From Channallabes apus (lineage: Eukaryota; Chordata; Actinopteri; Siluriformes; Clariidae): 64,000 bases of DNA. The position numbers were made by a program, and so were the translations under genes. Location: contig CM060127.1 in assembly GCA_030522415.1 (NCBI GenBank), positions 10,067,207-10,131,206 on the forward strand, written 5' to 3'. The notes beneath the pieces were generated by a model, which had not been told where the DNA came from, did no database searches, and saw only the letters and a list, made by a program, of their open reading frames with translations. Positions 47,919-59,409 of this stretch are shown here, piece by piece. Within the stretch, counting starts at the first letter, position 1, and each line of letters opens with the position of its first letter.

Positions 47919-49081
47919 TTCAGGCTGATAACTCTAAATGAACTTCTCGTCTGCAGCAGAGGGAGGTTTTGGTCTCGTCCTCCTGGGACGGCCTTCATGA
48001 GAGACAGTTTCATTATGGTGCTGGACGGATTTTGCAAATGCACTTGACACAATACTGTTCTTGCAGTAACTATTACAGAAAGGCCGACCTCTGTGTCTTA
48101 CAATAACAACTGTTGTTATTGTTACTAGGGCTGGGCGATATGGCTGAAAACTATCACGAGATCAGTCGATATCGATAATTATTTATATTTTTTATGACCA
48201 ATTTAAAATAAGGACCAGGAGAAGAATATATTATATTTAAAAAAATTTATTTTAAACTTAACCTTCCTATGATCAAAGTCCCATCAGTTATTAAGACAGA
48301 AATGTCAACCACCATGGGAAAATCAAATAATTAAAATGTAACCATAAGTCTAAAGTCACAATGAACAGTTAATTATCTCTCAACATTTAAGGTGCAAAAT
48401 TAAAAGAAAATGTAAGAAATGCTTAATAAAGTGTAAAGGGGGCAATACCGCGCTGTATACTGTATGTGTCGTGTGCACTGAATGCAGTAAAAGAAGAATA
48501 CCGTTTCTTTTCCTCTGGTTGTCTCACACAAAAAGCAAGTCACATTATAGATGTTAGTTGTGTATATTGATGCAAACATAATTGTCATACCAAAGAATAA
48601 ACTACCCGCCAATGTGGCTAGTGAGACTAAAGTTATTACCCGCTACAGCCGATTTTTACCCGCACTTGGCGGGTGGGCGGGTGCCAATGTCAACGCCATC
48701 TTGTCTCCGTTTATGCTTCCAGAATCGCGACCGTACTACTTCCGGGTCCTAGAGCCGGTCGTGGTGCGAGTGCGCATTACATCAACCAAACTAGCTTCGC
48801 GACCTCTGTTTTCTTCAGACAAAGAATAAAAAATATCGAACGTTCTATCGAACACATTTTTTATTGATATCGATCACGTGTCTATCGCGAAAGATATCGT
48901 TATCGTTTTATCGCCCAGGCCTAATTGTTACGCAGTTACCTAATTCCATATGTTATTTTATAGTTTTGAAATCTCCAGTATTGTTGTGGAATGTAAAAAA
49001 TAAATCATAAAGTGACCCCAAACTTTTGAACAATAGTGTATATATATGACACGCGCACACATTTATATATATTTATATATA

Positions 49082-49128
<47 letters not shown>

Positions 49129-50394
49129 GTCGGGACTCGATAAAAAAAATCTAATTAATTAGAGGTTTTGTAATTAATTAATCGAAATTAATCACAAATA
49201 TTTGACCTGAGAACAGTGAGAAGTTTTCATATGGATTTTTAGTATACCACTGAATAATGACTGAATACAAGCTTAAGCAACAAAATATTGTTTATTTTTG
49301 TCCAACAGACCAGTGCAATATTGCCATTAAGTGTAGCAACAGAATATTTAGAAATATAGTCGCCTACATTTCAGAAATTCAGGTACCCTATAGGTAGGTA
49401 GACCTTCTGTAAACTGTTTAAGTAAAACAAGACTTTCAGGTACATTCAGAACATTGGAAACCCTGACTATTAAACCCTGACGCTTCCATCCATTCGTTTT
49501 TTATAACAAAATTTCCCATCCACAGGACCAACCAAAGCGTCTCATCAGCTTCTTTGTCCATGTTCACTGTGGTTCGTTTTTGTCTGAACGCTAGTTGGTG
49601 CTCCAGTATAATCGGTTCGCCGAAACTCATCCAGTGAGAAATGTTCCGCTGTACAAAAATAAGTGCGATTAAAATGTGTAAAACAAATTTACGTGTTATT
49701 TTTGTGTAATTAATTAATCTAAATTAACACGTTAAAGTCCCGACCCTAATATATATATATAAATAAAATACATAAAGTGTGTGGGCCAGAAGAAGCTACT
49801 TGAAAAAACTGGCAATTTTTTTGCGTTATACTGTCTCGCTTTAAACAATAATCATTTAAAATGCAAATTATTTAAATTTCTTTATGAGGATTTACAATAA
49901 AATTGGTTTAAGCTTCTAGAAGCATATTACAGGGACAAATTGATGCTTAAATTAAGGCATTCGGTGCAAAATTTGGGATTTTTAAAGCAAACTAAAAATC
50001 TGTATTAAATCCATGTTGCGATGTCTTGTGTCTTTTCATGTGAAATCTAAATCTGTCCAGTTTCACAAAATGACTATTAAGATCTGAATTAATAGTTAGA
50101 GCCAGTACACCGAGGGGAGTCACTTTTTAACACCGATACAGCCGAACTGTAACCCACACTGGTGTAAAGAATATAATTTGTTCTCTCAAATAAACAATCT
50201 TGACATATTTGCATGGAGGAGAGATAAAAATGCAAATTTTTTTCCTCTTCTGACAAAACTTTGTTCATTTATTTATTTTAATCACCTGTTAAACACATAA
50301 ACTTCTCTTGCGGATTCGCTAGAGAGATCACGCAACACAACAGCAATGTGTTTACGAGTTTGCTTGTAAGCACTGCATAATATCTCCATACAAA

Positions 50395-50447
<53 letters not shown>

Positions 50448-50512
50448 AAATGCAAATCCAAAGCAGTCCAGATACAAGTCAAGGATTTTAGCCTGCAGTA
50501 CTGACAGGAAAT

Positions 50513-50575
<63 letters not shown>

Positions 50576-53500
50576 TTGAGTACAAACTGAGCGTCGGATA
50601 GCATGATTTTTCTATTTATACACAGAGAACACAGGAATCCCACACAGCAGCAGCAGCGACGTGTTTGTTTATCTGTGCTGCGTTTCAGGTAACCGCATCC
50701 GGCTTCACGTCTACAGACGGTAAAACCCAAACCAGCCTCCGTTTGTCTGCGGTGTGGCGGAGCCCGACTGATGTGCTTGTGTCACGTTTGCTAGTTTAGA
50801 CTAGATGCAGGGGTTAATTAAGTAGTTAATTATTATCTAATACGTCTGGTATTTATCGCTTGTGGCTGTATTCAGTTAACATTTGTTATGTTTTTAATGT
50901 TAAATCGTTGATTTCTCAAATCTTAAATTAATCTGTTTTTTTTTATGTAATGTTTTAATACATTTTTTATTTTTTTTTAAACAGCTACACACACTCATGA
51001 TACACACCACTGCTGTGCCTACACTCATTAGTCACCTCCCAATTCCTGAGTGCTGATTCGATTAAAATGATGATTTTATAAATATCCTGATCCGATATTA
51101 CCCTTTCACCCGATTTTATTACAATTTTAAATCTTTACACAAAGTTTAACGAGTAATTAATGGTAACCTGTTCCTTATAATGTTAGTTTTAGACCAAGCA
51201 CAGCATTTAAACACTACAAATCTCAACTTAAGACCCGTTTATTCAGAAGTGTTTATCCTGCATGACGCAAGGCTGCACTCAAATTTCCATTTAATTCTTT
51301 ATTTTAATCATTTGTTTTTAAATGTCTCAAATTATGATACTGTTTCATGTTTCAGTTCATTTAGTTTTATTCACTCCATCATCATCGTTATCTCTGTTAT
51401 TAATATTATCTTGTTTTATCTTTTAATTCATTCTTGGTTTGATCTGGAAAGCGACCTTGAGTGACTAGAAAGGCGACTTTAGAGATACAATGCATTATTA
51501 TTATTATTATTATTAAAAAACACAAACTAACCTCAAATAAAATAATCATTTAACTTAGCACGTATCTTCATCATCTTGGCCAAGAGTTCACTCCTACCAC
51601 ATGTGATGAAAACGATTAAATAGTTTACCTGTAGAATCATAAAGAAATGATGTTTTAACACTCAAAGGTGTTTAACGAGCGGGTTTGAGACTAATTGGCT
51701 CACAGAGTTTGGGGGTTTTACGGCCAATCAAACTGAAAACCAGGCGATTCTGCTCGCTGTCTGACTGACCGGTTCATCTCTATTATAACTGTAGAAATAT
51801 ATATTATTTATTTTTATATATAGAACTTGGAGTCAGTGTGGTGAGACGTGAACTCTGGCGTTATCCACGGCGGATGTAATCGTTAGACAACACAGTGAAA
51901 GTTTTGATTGTAAGTCACATGACTGAAAGAGCTCCATTTCAGACGTCTGACCTTGCTCTGACCTTGTTTGATCGGCTGGTTTTGAGGACGAGGCTATAAA
52001 TACCCGGCAGACATTCGGCCGCTAATCTGAAAACCTCCAGTGAAGAAGCTCTGGTGATAAAAGTGATACATGAGGACGTTCGTAGGGGTCGTGTTCTTCC
52101 GGTCTTAAGAGAAATGGCGTAAATCCAGGAGGATACACGAATCCGGAGTGAAAAACGATCCTGTATCATTCAGGAACCGTAGAACCATACGCTTAGAAGG
52201 ACGCACTGCTAACATCTTAGCGTCACGCAGCAAAAAAAAAAACATCTAGGTAGAGCTTAGAGTTCACACACGGAGCCTGAGATCACCCTGCGATGGTTAA
52301 AACTCACCATCAAATATTCACAGATTTGATGATTTCATTCATTTGTCTCGCAAAGCTGATTGTTGGGATTAAAAGTGTCTTTTCTTGTTGTTAATGGATC
52401 ATTGATCACTGCCTTTATAATGTACTTTCGGCCAAACCGAGGGGAAAAAGCAGACACGTGACTGTACTGTGGGTCCGAGCCACACCGGCTCATCCTAAAT
52501 GAACAGCCCAAGAAAAAAAAACTAACAATTTAACATAACATAGAAAAAACACGGATGCTGGAGGATTCCACTGCAAACGACCGCTTCCTTTCTCTCGTCT
52601 GATCTCTCTCTCTCTCTCCTTCACTTCACACTTCCTAAAGAAATACCACACCTTAAGAGACGGAGCAGTTACTCACACATGAGACGAGACGCTAACATCG
52701 ACTGCCATCACGTACCTGGGCCCAATTTAACTGTCTCCAAAATAAAAACGCATCTGTGTGCATCTGTGCCTGGACCAGAACCTGTCCCGTATCCGAGCGT
52801 ACACAGCTGTGTATTCCCAATCCTGCGAGTTCTCATCACAGCGAGTGTGTGTACGGAGATGCTCTTACTGTGACTATTAAACATGTCTAGTGTTTGTTAA
52901 ACCCATGCCCCTTTATTAATCGTTAAGGGATCTACAATCATTGTTCATGACCCACACAGTCCTTACAGGTTTTATTAATGTGCTGAGGCGACTCTAAACC
53001 CATTTCCAATCTCTCTAATGTTGTTTGTTACTTCTTTCAGGATAATAATTTGACGCTTCTAAAGCAGAGGATTTTAATATTGTTTCCTTCCTTTTGTTCC
53101 TACTATTACTTCATTCTGTGACAAACCTTATATTTTCCTTTTCTAACACAGTGAAGAACCAAGAAAACACTTCATTCACGACTGTTTTTTCAGAAACGTA
53201 TGCAAAACACTGACTGTGGTTTAACTTAAACCCTGAGAAACACTAGTTTAAACAAAAGTTTAAGCCACCGTGGACGTCCTGCAGGTTCACTGCGAAAGGC
53301 CGAATAGTGACTATATAAAAAGTTCTCAATTTCTTTTTGCCGAGTTTCGAATTACCTTAAAATGTTGATTATTCTCATCTTTTTGTGTCATAAAATATTT
53401 AAAACTAATGAAACAAAGTCATGAGATTTAAACTGCACAAGAAATTAAACCTAATGACATTAATATAAATTACCTTTTGGTATTTTTATCCACTAAATAC

Positions 53501-55580
53501 TTTTTTAAAAACTACATAGATCTACTTAATTTAGGCTCAGGATTCTTTTTTCTTCTTCTTCTTTTACTTAAATGTATGATTTAAAATTTTATGTGTAATA
53601 TTTCTTGTGACTGACATCGTACATCGTCACTTGTACACAAAAATAGTAGTAATAATAATAATAATAATAATAACATTATTTTAATATGATTATTTCTCTG
53701 CCTACACTTGCCTGTTCAAACTTCCAGCCGTCAGACATGGTGGAGACCATCTGCGTGAGCTCCTCCTCCTGGCACTGCAGGACTCTGTAAACGTGCTTAA
53801 CAGGAAGCTGGGAAAGAAAACAGAGGCGGCGTTAAGTCTCTACAAAACAAATCGATGGCACGTCCGGGCCAAAATCGTAGCCGTGGTGTTCGGCGGACAG
53901 ACCGTGCTAAAACCGTTCCCTCCGGTCCCGTCGGTGCGTTAGCATTGCAATTTGGTGGCCGGCTGCTGATGACCGCTGCCCTCTACAGAGCGGTATGAGC
54001 GCCCCCGCCAACTGACTGATAAGATCTGAACCGCTGGCAGATAAGACTGAGCGCTGTCCAAACGGGGACTGAGGACCGAGTTTGTTCCTGTGTGTAACTG
54101 AGAAACTATGAAACAAACGACCTTCATGTCTGTTCTGAAAATATAGACTCCATTCATAAACATTACACAGAAGTCTCGAATAAAACTATCACATGATTAA
54201 AAAAACAATAATTACAACTTCACAAACATCCTGAGAGACTGATTGGTTGCCCGAGTAAATGAGCCCGCCTCCACGTCTCTATGACAACGGGGTCCAGTTA
54301 GGTTCAATTTTAAAGTTTCTATTGAAGTTACAACAGCAAGAAAAGAAACTGTTTCAGTGGGGAGTCCTTTCACCATGGCGAATCTGGGCACCTCTTGCAC
54401 CCCAGGAGTACAACTTATACCCTCACGTGGGGGGGGGGGGTGTTCTGGCACGGCTCGCAAGCCTCTTCAAATGTGGTAAATTTTATATTTCTACAAAATT
54501 CTTTAATCCGTCAAAGCTGGTCTCAATGTTAAATGGGAATTTGGAGATAAATTACCCCCAATTTACCCCATCCAGGATTAAGCCGCACGATTTGACACCT
54601 CTGTCATGGGTCTACAACAAACGGTACGAGCCTACGAAGGCTTGGACGTGCGTAATTCCGAGTCTAATTAAACACAATTAATTTAACTCACCACAACCTC
54701 TAATGGAAGTTTTACATAATAAATATCTCAAGCCGTACATCTGGAACGGACTGAAGGTGAGGTAACGGCCCTAAACAGGAGAAACGGACACCAGGATACT
54801 CACCTGAGATGTTCTGCAGTCCCGCTCCCTGATTTTATCTTTCACTAGTTTTATCAGCGAGGTGATGTTATAAAACTCGGCCTCTTCCAGAACACCTGGT
54901 CAGCACAAAAAAATAATAATAATAATTAACGATAAACTCTGAATCAAGAAATACACTGAAAGCCTTTACTGAGAACTCGGGAGAAGTGGAAAATAAAATA
55001 ACAATAAACTGTGGTGTCCAGGCACCAGCGCATTCCCGGCATACCTTCTTCTGCGAGGCCTCGGTTGAGCACCAGCTTTCCGTGTCTCAGATAATTGAGG
55101 ACTGGACCGAAGTACGTCGGGTCTCGGTCGATCAGGTACGCACCCGTTTCATCCTGAAAGAGAAGACGGGGAGGATCAGGAGATGTTATAACGATCGGTG
55201 ATGGTGAGAACCTCAGGGCTTCACACGGCTCTCTACGTGCCCTTTTGTTTCGTGCATTTATTCTGAAATGAAATATTAGAAATATAAAAGATGGATTGTG
55301 TGAGACATTTTGTTTAAATGGTCCTGCAGTAATATGCCATGTCCATCTCCCCCGCCAAAAAAAAAAAAAAAAAACAGCCGAGGGCTGCATGTCTCAGAAC
55401 GCACGAGTCCAGACCGTTACTCAGCACTAACAGCAACCAGGTTTCCAATTACAGACGCCGTCTGAGTCGTCTCTCCGTTTCACGTTCCAGCCTTCTACAT
55501 TTCCTGGATTAATAAATACTTTTGAGTGTAAGGTCAGAGTTGAGTTTTCTAACCGAGCCCTGGGTCATAACGACACCAGA

Positions 55581-55622
<42 letters not shown>

Positions 55623-58182
55623 GGGTATGCTGTTAGAGGATGACTTGGTTTCCGCTCTGACGTGCCGCATACTGAACTTGAAATCACATTACTTTCCACC
55701 ATCACCACAACACTTACTCATAGACCTGAAGGACAAGTAAGAGAGGGATTAGAGAATTAAACCCGGTGTTTAACCTTGCACATGTCAAGATAAAGATTCT
55801 GTACTATTATCACTTCAACTTAATCAGGTACAGATTGGTGAGACAAAGCTATACGTGTCATTGATTTATTCAAATCAATAATGTCAAGATTCTTTCGAAA
55901 AATTGAAATACTTAAAAAGATAATCTGAACATTTTAAGCTAATAATAATGCTTACAACGCAAGTCTGTTCAGTCACATCTGTCCTTTGTCTCGAGCTTTA
56001 CTAGACTCCAGGGAAGGGTCTCTCCGTCCAGATTCGATATTACCCGATACTTTCGTGACGATTCAATCTGTACTGCAATTCTCTAAATGTCCCGATTTGA
56101 TAGTACTTTTTTTTTTGTTACAATTCTAAACAAACTTAGTCAATAGTTTCAAGAGCACCACCTGCAGGATAATAGACGAACTGCAACAAATGACCATGCT
56201 TTTATACGATAAATATATTTGAAAATACTGATTTAAAATATGGTGTGGCAAAACATCAACTGTCGATAAACAAAAAATTTTTTTAATCGCACTTTGTAAA
56301 AGTTAGCTGTTCCTAAACTTGATATTTTTTTAATTTTTAATATAAAACGAAGAAATATTAAACTTATAATTCTAAAATCATACCTATAAAAAAAAAAGAA
56401 TCCTGAAGTAAAATATGAAATAAACAGACATTAAACTTCCCCTTAATTTATGATCCCTCTTGGCACCAGCTGCTTTAAAAACAAAACTGAAAGCGACTCC
56501 TTTTTCTTTCTGCTACCATCCTCGTTAACATTCTTGTTATTCATGTTGCCATGGCTTCACTAAATCATGAACAAAAATAAATAAATAAACTCACATCTTG
56601 TCTTTCCACTGACGCAAACAAGTTTTGAACGGCTTCCGGATGCAGTCGGCGTTCGGTTTCGAGGCAAAATTCTTACAAAACTTCAGTTCTTAAGCCGAAA
56701 GTTCACAAGGTTGGTACGCTGAGGTACCGCGGCAATAGTAACAAGTGTCGTGTACAGATTAGACATGAACTATGCACCGGAGTTTCAAATTTCTAATCAT
56801 GTCACAGCTTTCATTAGTTAATTAAGTAATGACCTACAGAGCGTGATTCACATCTGTTCAGTATCCGCATTGTTCTCGTCTTCGATGGACACTGAGTGGC
56901 AACGACATTGAAAAGCAGAGAGATTTGCAGACATCAGGAGTGAAACAAAAACATGCTCGATGATTCTTTTGGCAATTTACATCTCATTGTACTGACCCTG
57001 ACATACATGTTTTAAAATATATATACACGTTTGCATTTGTCGTGATAACTTGTGGCAGTTCCTCTTTAATCCTGAGGCGAGACATCTGTATGCTGAAGTA
57101 GAACTCAATTTTGTAAACAGACATAAAACATAAGTACAAACAAGTATACATTATTATTATTATTATTATTTCAATTAAATGAACTGCTTAAGCTGAATTT
57201 AAACTGGATTAATCTCCACCCATATTCCATCAGAGGACAGCCCCTATGAAAATGATTGACAGGAGACTCATCCAGACACAAAGAAAGTTCCGGAACTGAC
57301 CGGAAGTTAAACAGTTTCTCTCTCAGCACAACAATTAAGACTTTTCTCTCAGATCACAGATTAAACCTGGTCCATTTTATTCTGACTGTTTTATTTCTCA
57401 GTTTTTTAAACAAGTAAACAATGAAGATAAAAACTAAACTAATGACACCTTACAGGTGTGTGTGTGTGTGTATACACACACATATATATATATAACAATA
57501 CTGACTCTAGTCGAGTTTTAATTGAAGTCCAGATGTTAAATACATCAGCAGGTTTAACATGTATAAATGTTATTAAATTTAATATTAACTCCTGGAGTGT
57601 GCTTTTGTTTATTACATTGTCCGAATCTCTGTACTGTCACTTTAACACCAGAGTTTATCAACATAAAGTCTGTGTGTGTGTGTGTGTGTAATAAGTTTAA
57701 TGAGGAAGTGTCGTTATTAAAATAAACAGATATTTAGATATAGCGGTTAGTGATGGAGTTTAGCCGCTAGCTAACACCGCTAACACACACCAGACAAGAG
57801 CCTTTGAGTTTTATTATTTACGCCGGATTATATTTCATATAACGCGAGTTGTTAGAGGTTAAACCCCGTTAAACCGTGTATGTGTGTATGTATCTCCGGC
57901 GCCCGGAGCGGTGAGGTAGCCGGAGCGGTGAGGTAGCCGGAGCGCTAGCCGCTAACTCGCCTTGTCGGAGTCGAGGTCGGGGTCGGCCTGGCACAAGCGG
58001 TACAGGAACGACTTGGGGTCCCTGCACAGGGTCTGCCTGGTGGTCAGGAAGTAGGTGCCGCCGACGTTAAGGCGAACCCACTTGGACGAAGCACTTGTGG
58101 CTGAGTGTATTCGGTCAGACGCAGACAGGGCGGGACACCTCCGGGCCACAGAGCCGCTCGGGTCAGGGCTCTTCTCCGCCAT
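44211..58182 (-). CDS. kctd5: BTB/POZ domain protein KCTD5 (complete gene, 6 coding exons)
   Basis: A substrate adaptor of CUL3 RING ubiquitin ligases; KCTD5 forms homopentamers in the cytosol, and Gbeta-gamma is a known target. Exons from 58182 down to 44211 join to 224 codons plus stop (human 234). Residues 34-74 start the BTB domain ([20 protein letters not shown]). Exon 2 continues it ([20 protein letters not shown]). Exons 4-5 form the C-terminal domain ([40 protein letters not shown]). The last exon gives [13 protein letters not shown]2 and KCTD17 are the alternatives; [20 protein letters not shown] and the C-terminus fit KCTD5 best. Two of the five introns have GC donors. Confidence 0.95.
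45148..45663. mobile_element. hAT-type MITE (516 bp) in kctd5 intron 5
   Basis: The ends TAGGGCTGCACGATAT and ATATCGTGCAGCCCTA are inverted copies. The flanking 8-bp duplication is GCCAATAC/GCCTATAC with one mismatch. The inside is AT-rich, with GCGATA/TATCGC motifs near both ends. Confidence 0.85.
46060..46710 (+). pseudogene. Tc1-like transposase relic in kctd5 intron 5
   Basis: Decayed frames read [20 protein letters not shown], then [16 protein letters not shown] and FFFPDGT, with a DESRL-like stretch before. These match one subfamily of fish Tc1 transposases. Many stops and shifts; no inverted repeats seen. Confidence 0.75.
47562..47687 (-). CDS. kctd5: kctd5 exon 5 (residues 174-215)
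   Basis: Encodes [20 protein letters not shown] then [20 protein letters not shown] and AK. 126 nt, phase 0-0; donor AAG|GTGAGC. Confidence 0.95.
47830..47916. repeat. (CA)n microsatellite, about 43 units, kctd5 intron 5 to intron 4 side
   Basis: Uninterrupted CA tract lying about 140 bp upstream of kctd5 exon 5 on the transcript, as (UG)n. Confidence 0.95.
48126..48923. mobile_element. hAT-type element (798 bp) in kctd5 intron 4
   Basis: The ends TAGGGCTGGGCGATAT and TTTATCGCCCAGGCCTA are inverted copies with small differences. A perfect 8-bp duplication ATTGTTAC lies at 48118-48125 and 48924-48931. GC-rich inner part near 48640-48790; no transposase. Confidence 0.88.
49041..49125. repeat. 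(TA)n-rich tract
   Basis: Interrupted then pure TA repeats. The next element inserted at its edge. Confidence 0.9.
49126..49747. mobile_element. MITE (622 bp) with AGGGTCGGGACT ends
   Basis: The ends AGGGTCGGGACT and AGTCCCGACCCT are exact inverted copies, with subterminal TAATTAATTA motifs on both sides. The flanks are TA repeats, so the duplication cannot be measured. Probably hAT-related. Confidence 0.65.
50397..50573. repeat. facing (TG)24 and (AC)30 microsatellites
   Basis: (TG)n at 50397-50445 and (AC)n at 50514-50573 are reverse complements 68 bp apart, so the unit can fold into a long hairpin. Confidence 0.92.
50774..53711 (-). other. rest of kctd5 intron 4
   Basis: AT-rich sequence with (ATT)n near 51487-51514, (CT)n near 52606-52618 and (AAT)n near 53647-53673. 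No exon or element recognised. Confidence 0.5.
53712..53807 (-). CDS. kctd5: kctd5 exon 4 (residues 142-173)
   Basis: Encodes [20 protein letters not shown] then [12 protein letters not shown]. 96 nt, phase 0-0. The donor is CAG|GCAAGT, exactly the consensus of GC-AG introns; the conserved [10 protein letters not shown] junction requires it. Confidence 0.94.
54804..54895 (-). CDS. kctd5: kctd5 exon 3 (residues 111-141)
   Basis: Encodes [20 protein letters not shown] then [10 protein letters not shown], the end of the BTB domain and the linker. 92 nt; donor CAG|GTGAGT. Confidence 0.94.
55045..55153 (-). CDS. kctd5: kctd5 exon 2 (residues 75-111)
   Basis: Encodes [20 protein letters not shown] then [16 protein letters not shown], the core of the BTB domain. 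109 nt; donor GAAG|GTATGC. Confidence 0.95.
55154..57960 (-). other. kctd5 intron 1
   Basis: Contains (GA)n at 55585-55614, an hAT-like AT-rich scrap near 56036-56110 (TTCGATATTACCCGATACTT), repeat copy 2 at 56440-56740, and short (GT)n tracts. Next to exon 1, about 57906-57945, a 17-bp unit GTGAGGTAGCCGGAGCG is repeated. Confidence 0.5.
56440..56740 (+). repeat. dispersed repeat, copy 2
   Basis: Same order of blocks and same orientation as 41680-42050, diverged. The family is unknown to me. Confidence 0.6.
57961..58182 (-). CDS. kctd5: kctd5 exon 1 (residues 1-74)
   Basis: ATG at 58182. A short Ser-rich N-terminus, then [20 protein letters not shown] and [13 protein letters not shown]. The donor is AAG|GCGAGT, a GC site: the conserved junction DSDK/DETG fixes it, and using the next GT would shift the frame. 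Confidence 0.93.
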
Positions 58183-58320
58183 GCCGCCTCTGCTTCTCTC
58201 CGCTCTGCTCTACAGGAACTGAGCTCAAACAAAACCGGAAATGATCCGCCTCAATCCAGCCAAACGCCACGCCCACCAAACAGAGCAGAGTTGCCAGGTT
58301 TCGATTAATAACTCCCCTGA
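58183..58320 (-). promoter_or_regulatory. kctd5 5' UTR and proximal promoter side
   Basis: Directly upstream of the kctd5 ATG. It has an ETS-type core (CATTTCCGGT on the minus strand, near 58235-58244), a GC/CACCC-type site (CCACGCCCAC near 58266) and CpGs. No TATA box. The start site itself is not visible. Confidence 0.45.
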
Positions 58321-58423
58321 TCTTTAAAGGATTAAAAACAATTTTTTTAAATTAGTTTTACTGACACACTTCTGATTATTATCGGGAACGGAGAAGTTTA
58401 CTTTACGGAGACGTGGCCACCAA

Positions 58424-59135
58424 TTACTTATGTGTGGGAATAAGATACTATGTTGTGGGTATGAGATACTATGTTGTTACCACGATATTCTATCTTGTGG
58501 CCAAGACATAGTATGTCCTGGCCATGATATAGTTTTTTGTTCCCACACCTTAGTAAGTTGTGGTCACAACTTACTATCTCATGGTCACAACTTACTATCT
58601 CGTGGTCATAGCATACTATCTCGGTCTCACGCGTTAGTATCTTGTTCCCATGTTTTAGTAAGTCATGGCCAAAACATAGTGTCTCATTCCCACGACTTAG
58701 TAATTTGTGGACATAACATACTATCTCATGGACATAACATAGTATCTATTAATGGATGGGATGAGATACTATGTTGTGGCCACAAGATACTTTGTTATGA
58801 CCATTAGATATTATGTTGTAGCCACAACTTACTAATGCATGGGAATGAGATACAATGTTTTGGTCACAATTTACTAAACACTAAAGATACTAATGTGTGG
58901 GAACGAGATACTATGATGTGGCCATGAGATAGCAAGTTGTAGTCACGATGTACTAAGATGTGGGAACGAGATACTATGTTGCAAGATAGTATGTTGTGAC
59001 CACAACTTACTAAGGTGTGGGAACGAGATATTATGTCATGGCCATGGCTTACTAAGGCGTGGGAATGAGATACAATGTTTTTGCCATGACTTGGTAAGGT
59101 GTGGGAACAAGATACTACTGTATGTCATGAGCATA
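58424..59135. repeat. 21-bp-period degenerate repeat in both orientations
   Basis: Units such as GTGGGAACGAGATACTATGTT and GTGGTCACAACTTACTAAGG alternate. The block is forward at about 58430-58480, inverted at about 58530-58740, then forward to 59135. Units carry partial palindromes (GTGGCCAC, GTGGTCAC). Because the period is a multiple of three, one frame (58430-58807) stays open and reads as Cys/His heptads such as SCGHNLLSHGHN; this is probably not a protein. Confidence 0.85.
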
Positions 59136-59409
59136 GTACAAAAGTTACCTGAATTTCAAATCACCCTGTTTAAGGACACTACTTTGTGTAGGACAATAGG
59201 TTGTACACCCTACATAGTGCACTAGCTTTTCATTAACACTATTTGGGATTTAACCCTAAAACCCAATGTTTAACGTTTAACCTTTATTCATCATGTTGGG
59301 CAATTTTTTTTCAGACTGACCGAAACACATTTTAATGACGTTTAATTACATTTTCAACTACTCATTTGCCTTCATTTTGGAACCCGTGTTAATTAAAACA
59401 CTATTAACA

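Noticed and set aside
47822..48052. Cys/Val and Thr/His repeat frames over (CA)n tracts, here and elsewhere
   Set aside because: Translation of microsatellites, not proteins.
53712..53712. Assuming a GT donor by extending kctd5 exon 4 to the GTGT a few bases downstream
   Set aside because: It would add bases that shift the frame and break the conserved [10 protein letters not shown] junction; the GC donor fits exactly.
54259..54681. 140-codon plus-strand open frame in kctd5 intron 3
   Set aside because: No recognisable family, lies between two well-supported exons on the other strand; likely chance.
58424..59135. Possible CRISPR-like array
   Set aside because: Units are contiguous, degenerate and inverted in part, with no spacers, in a vertebrate genome.
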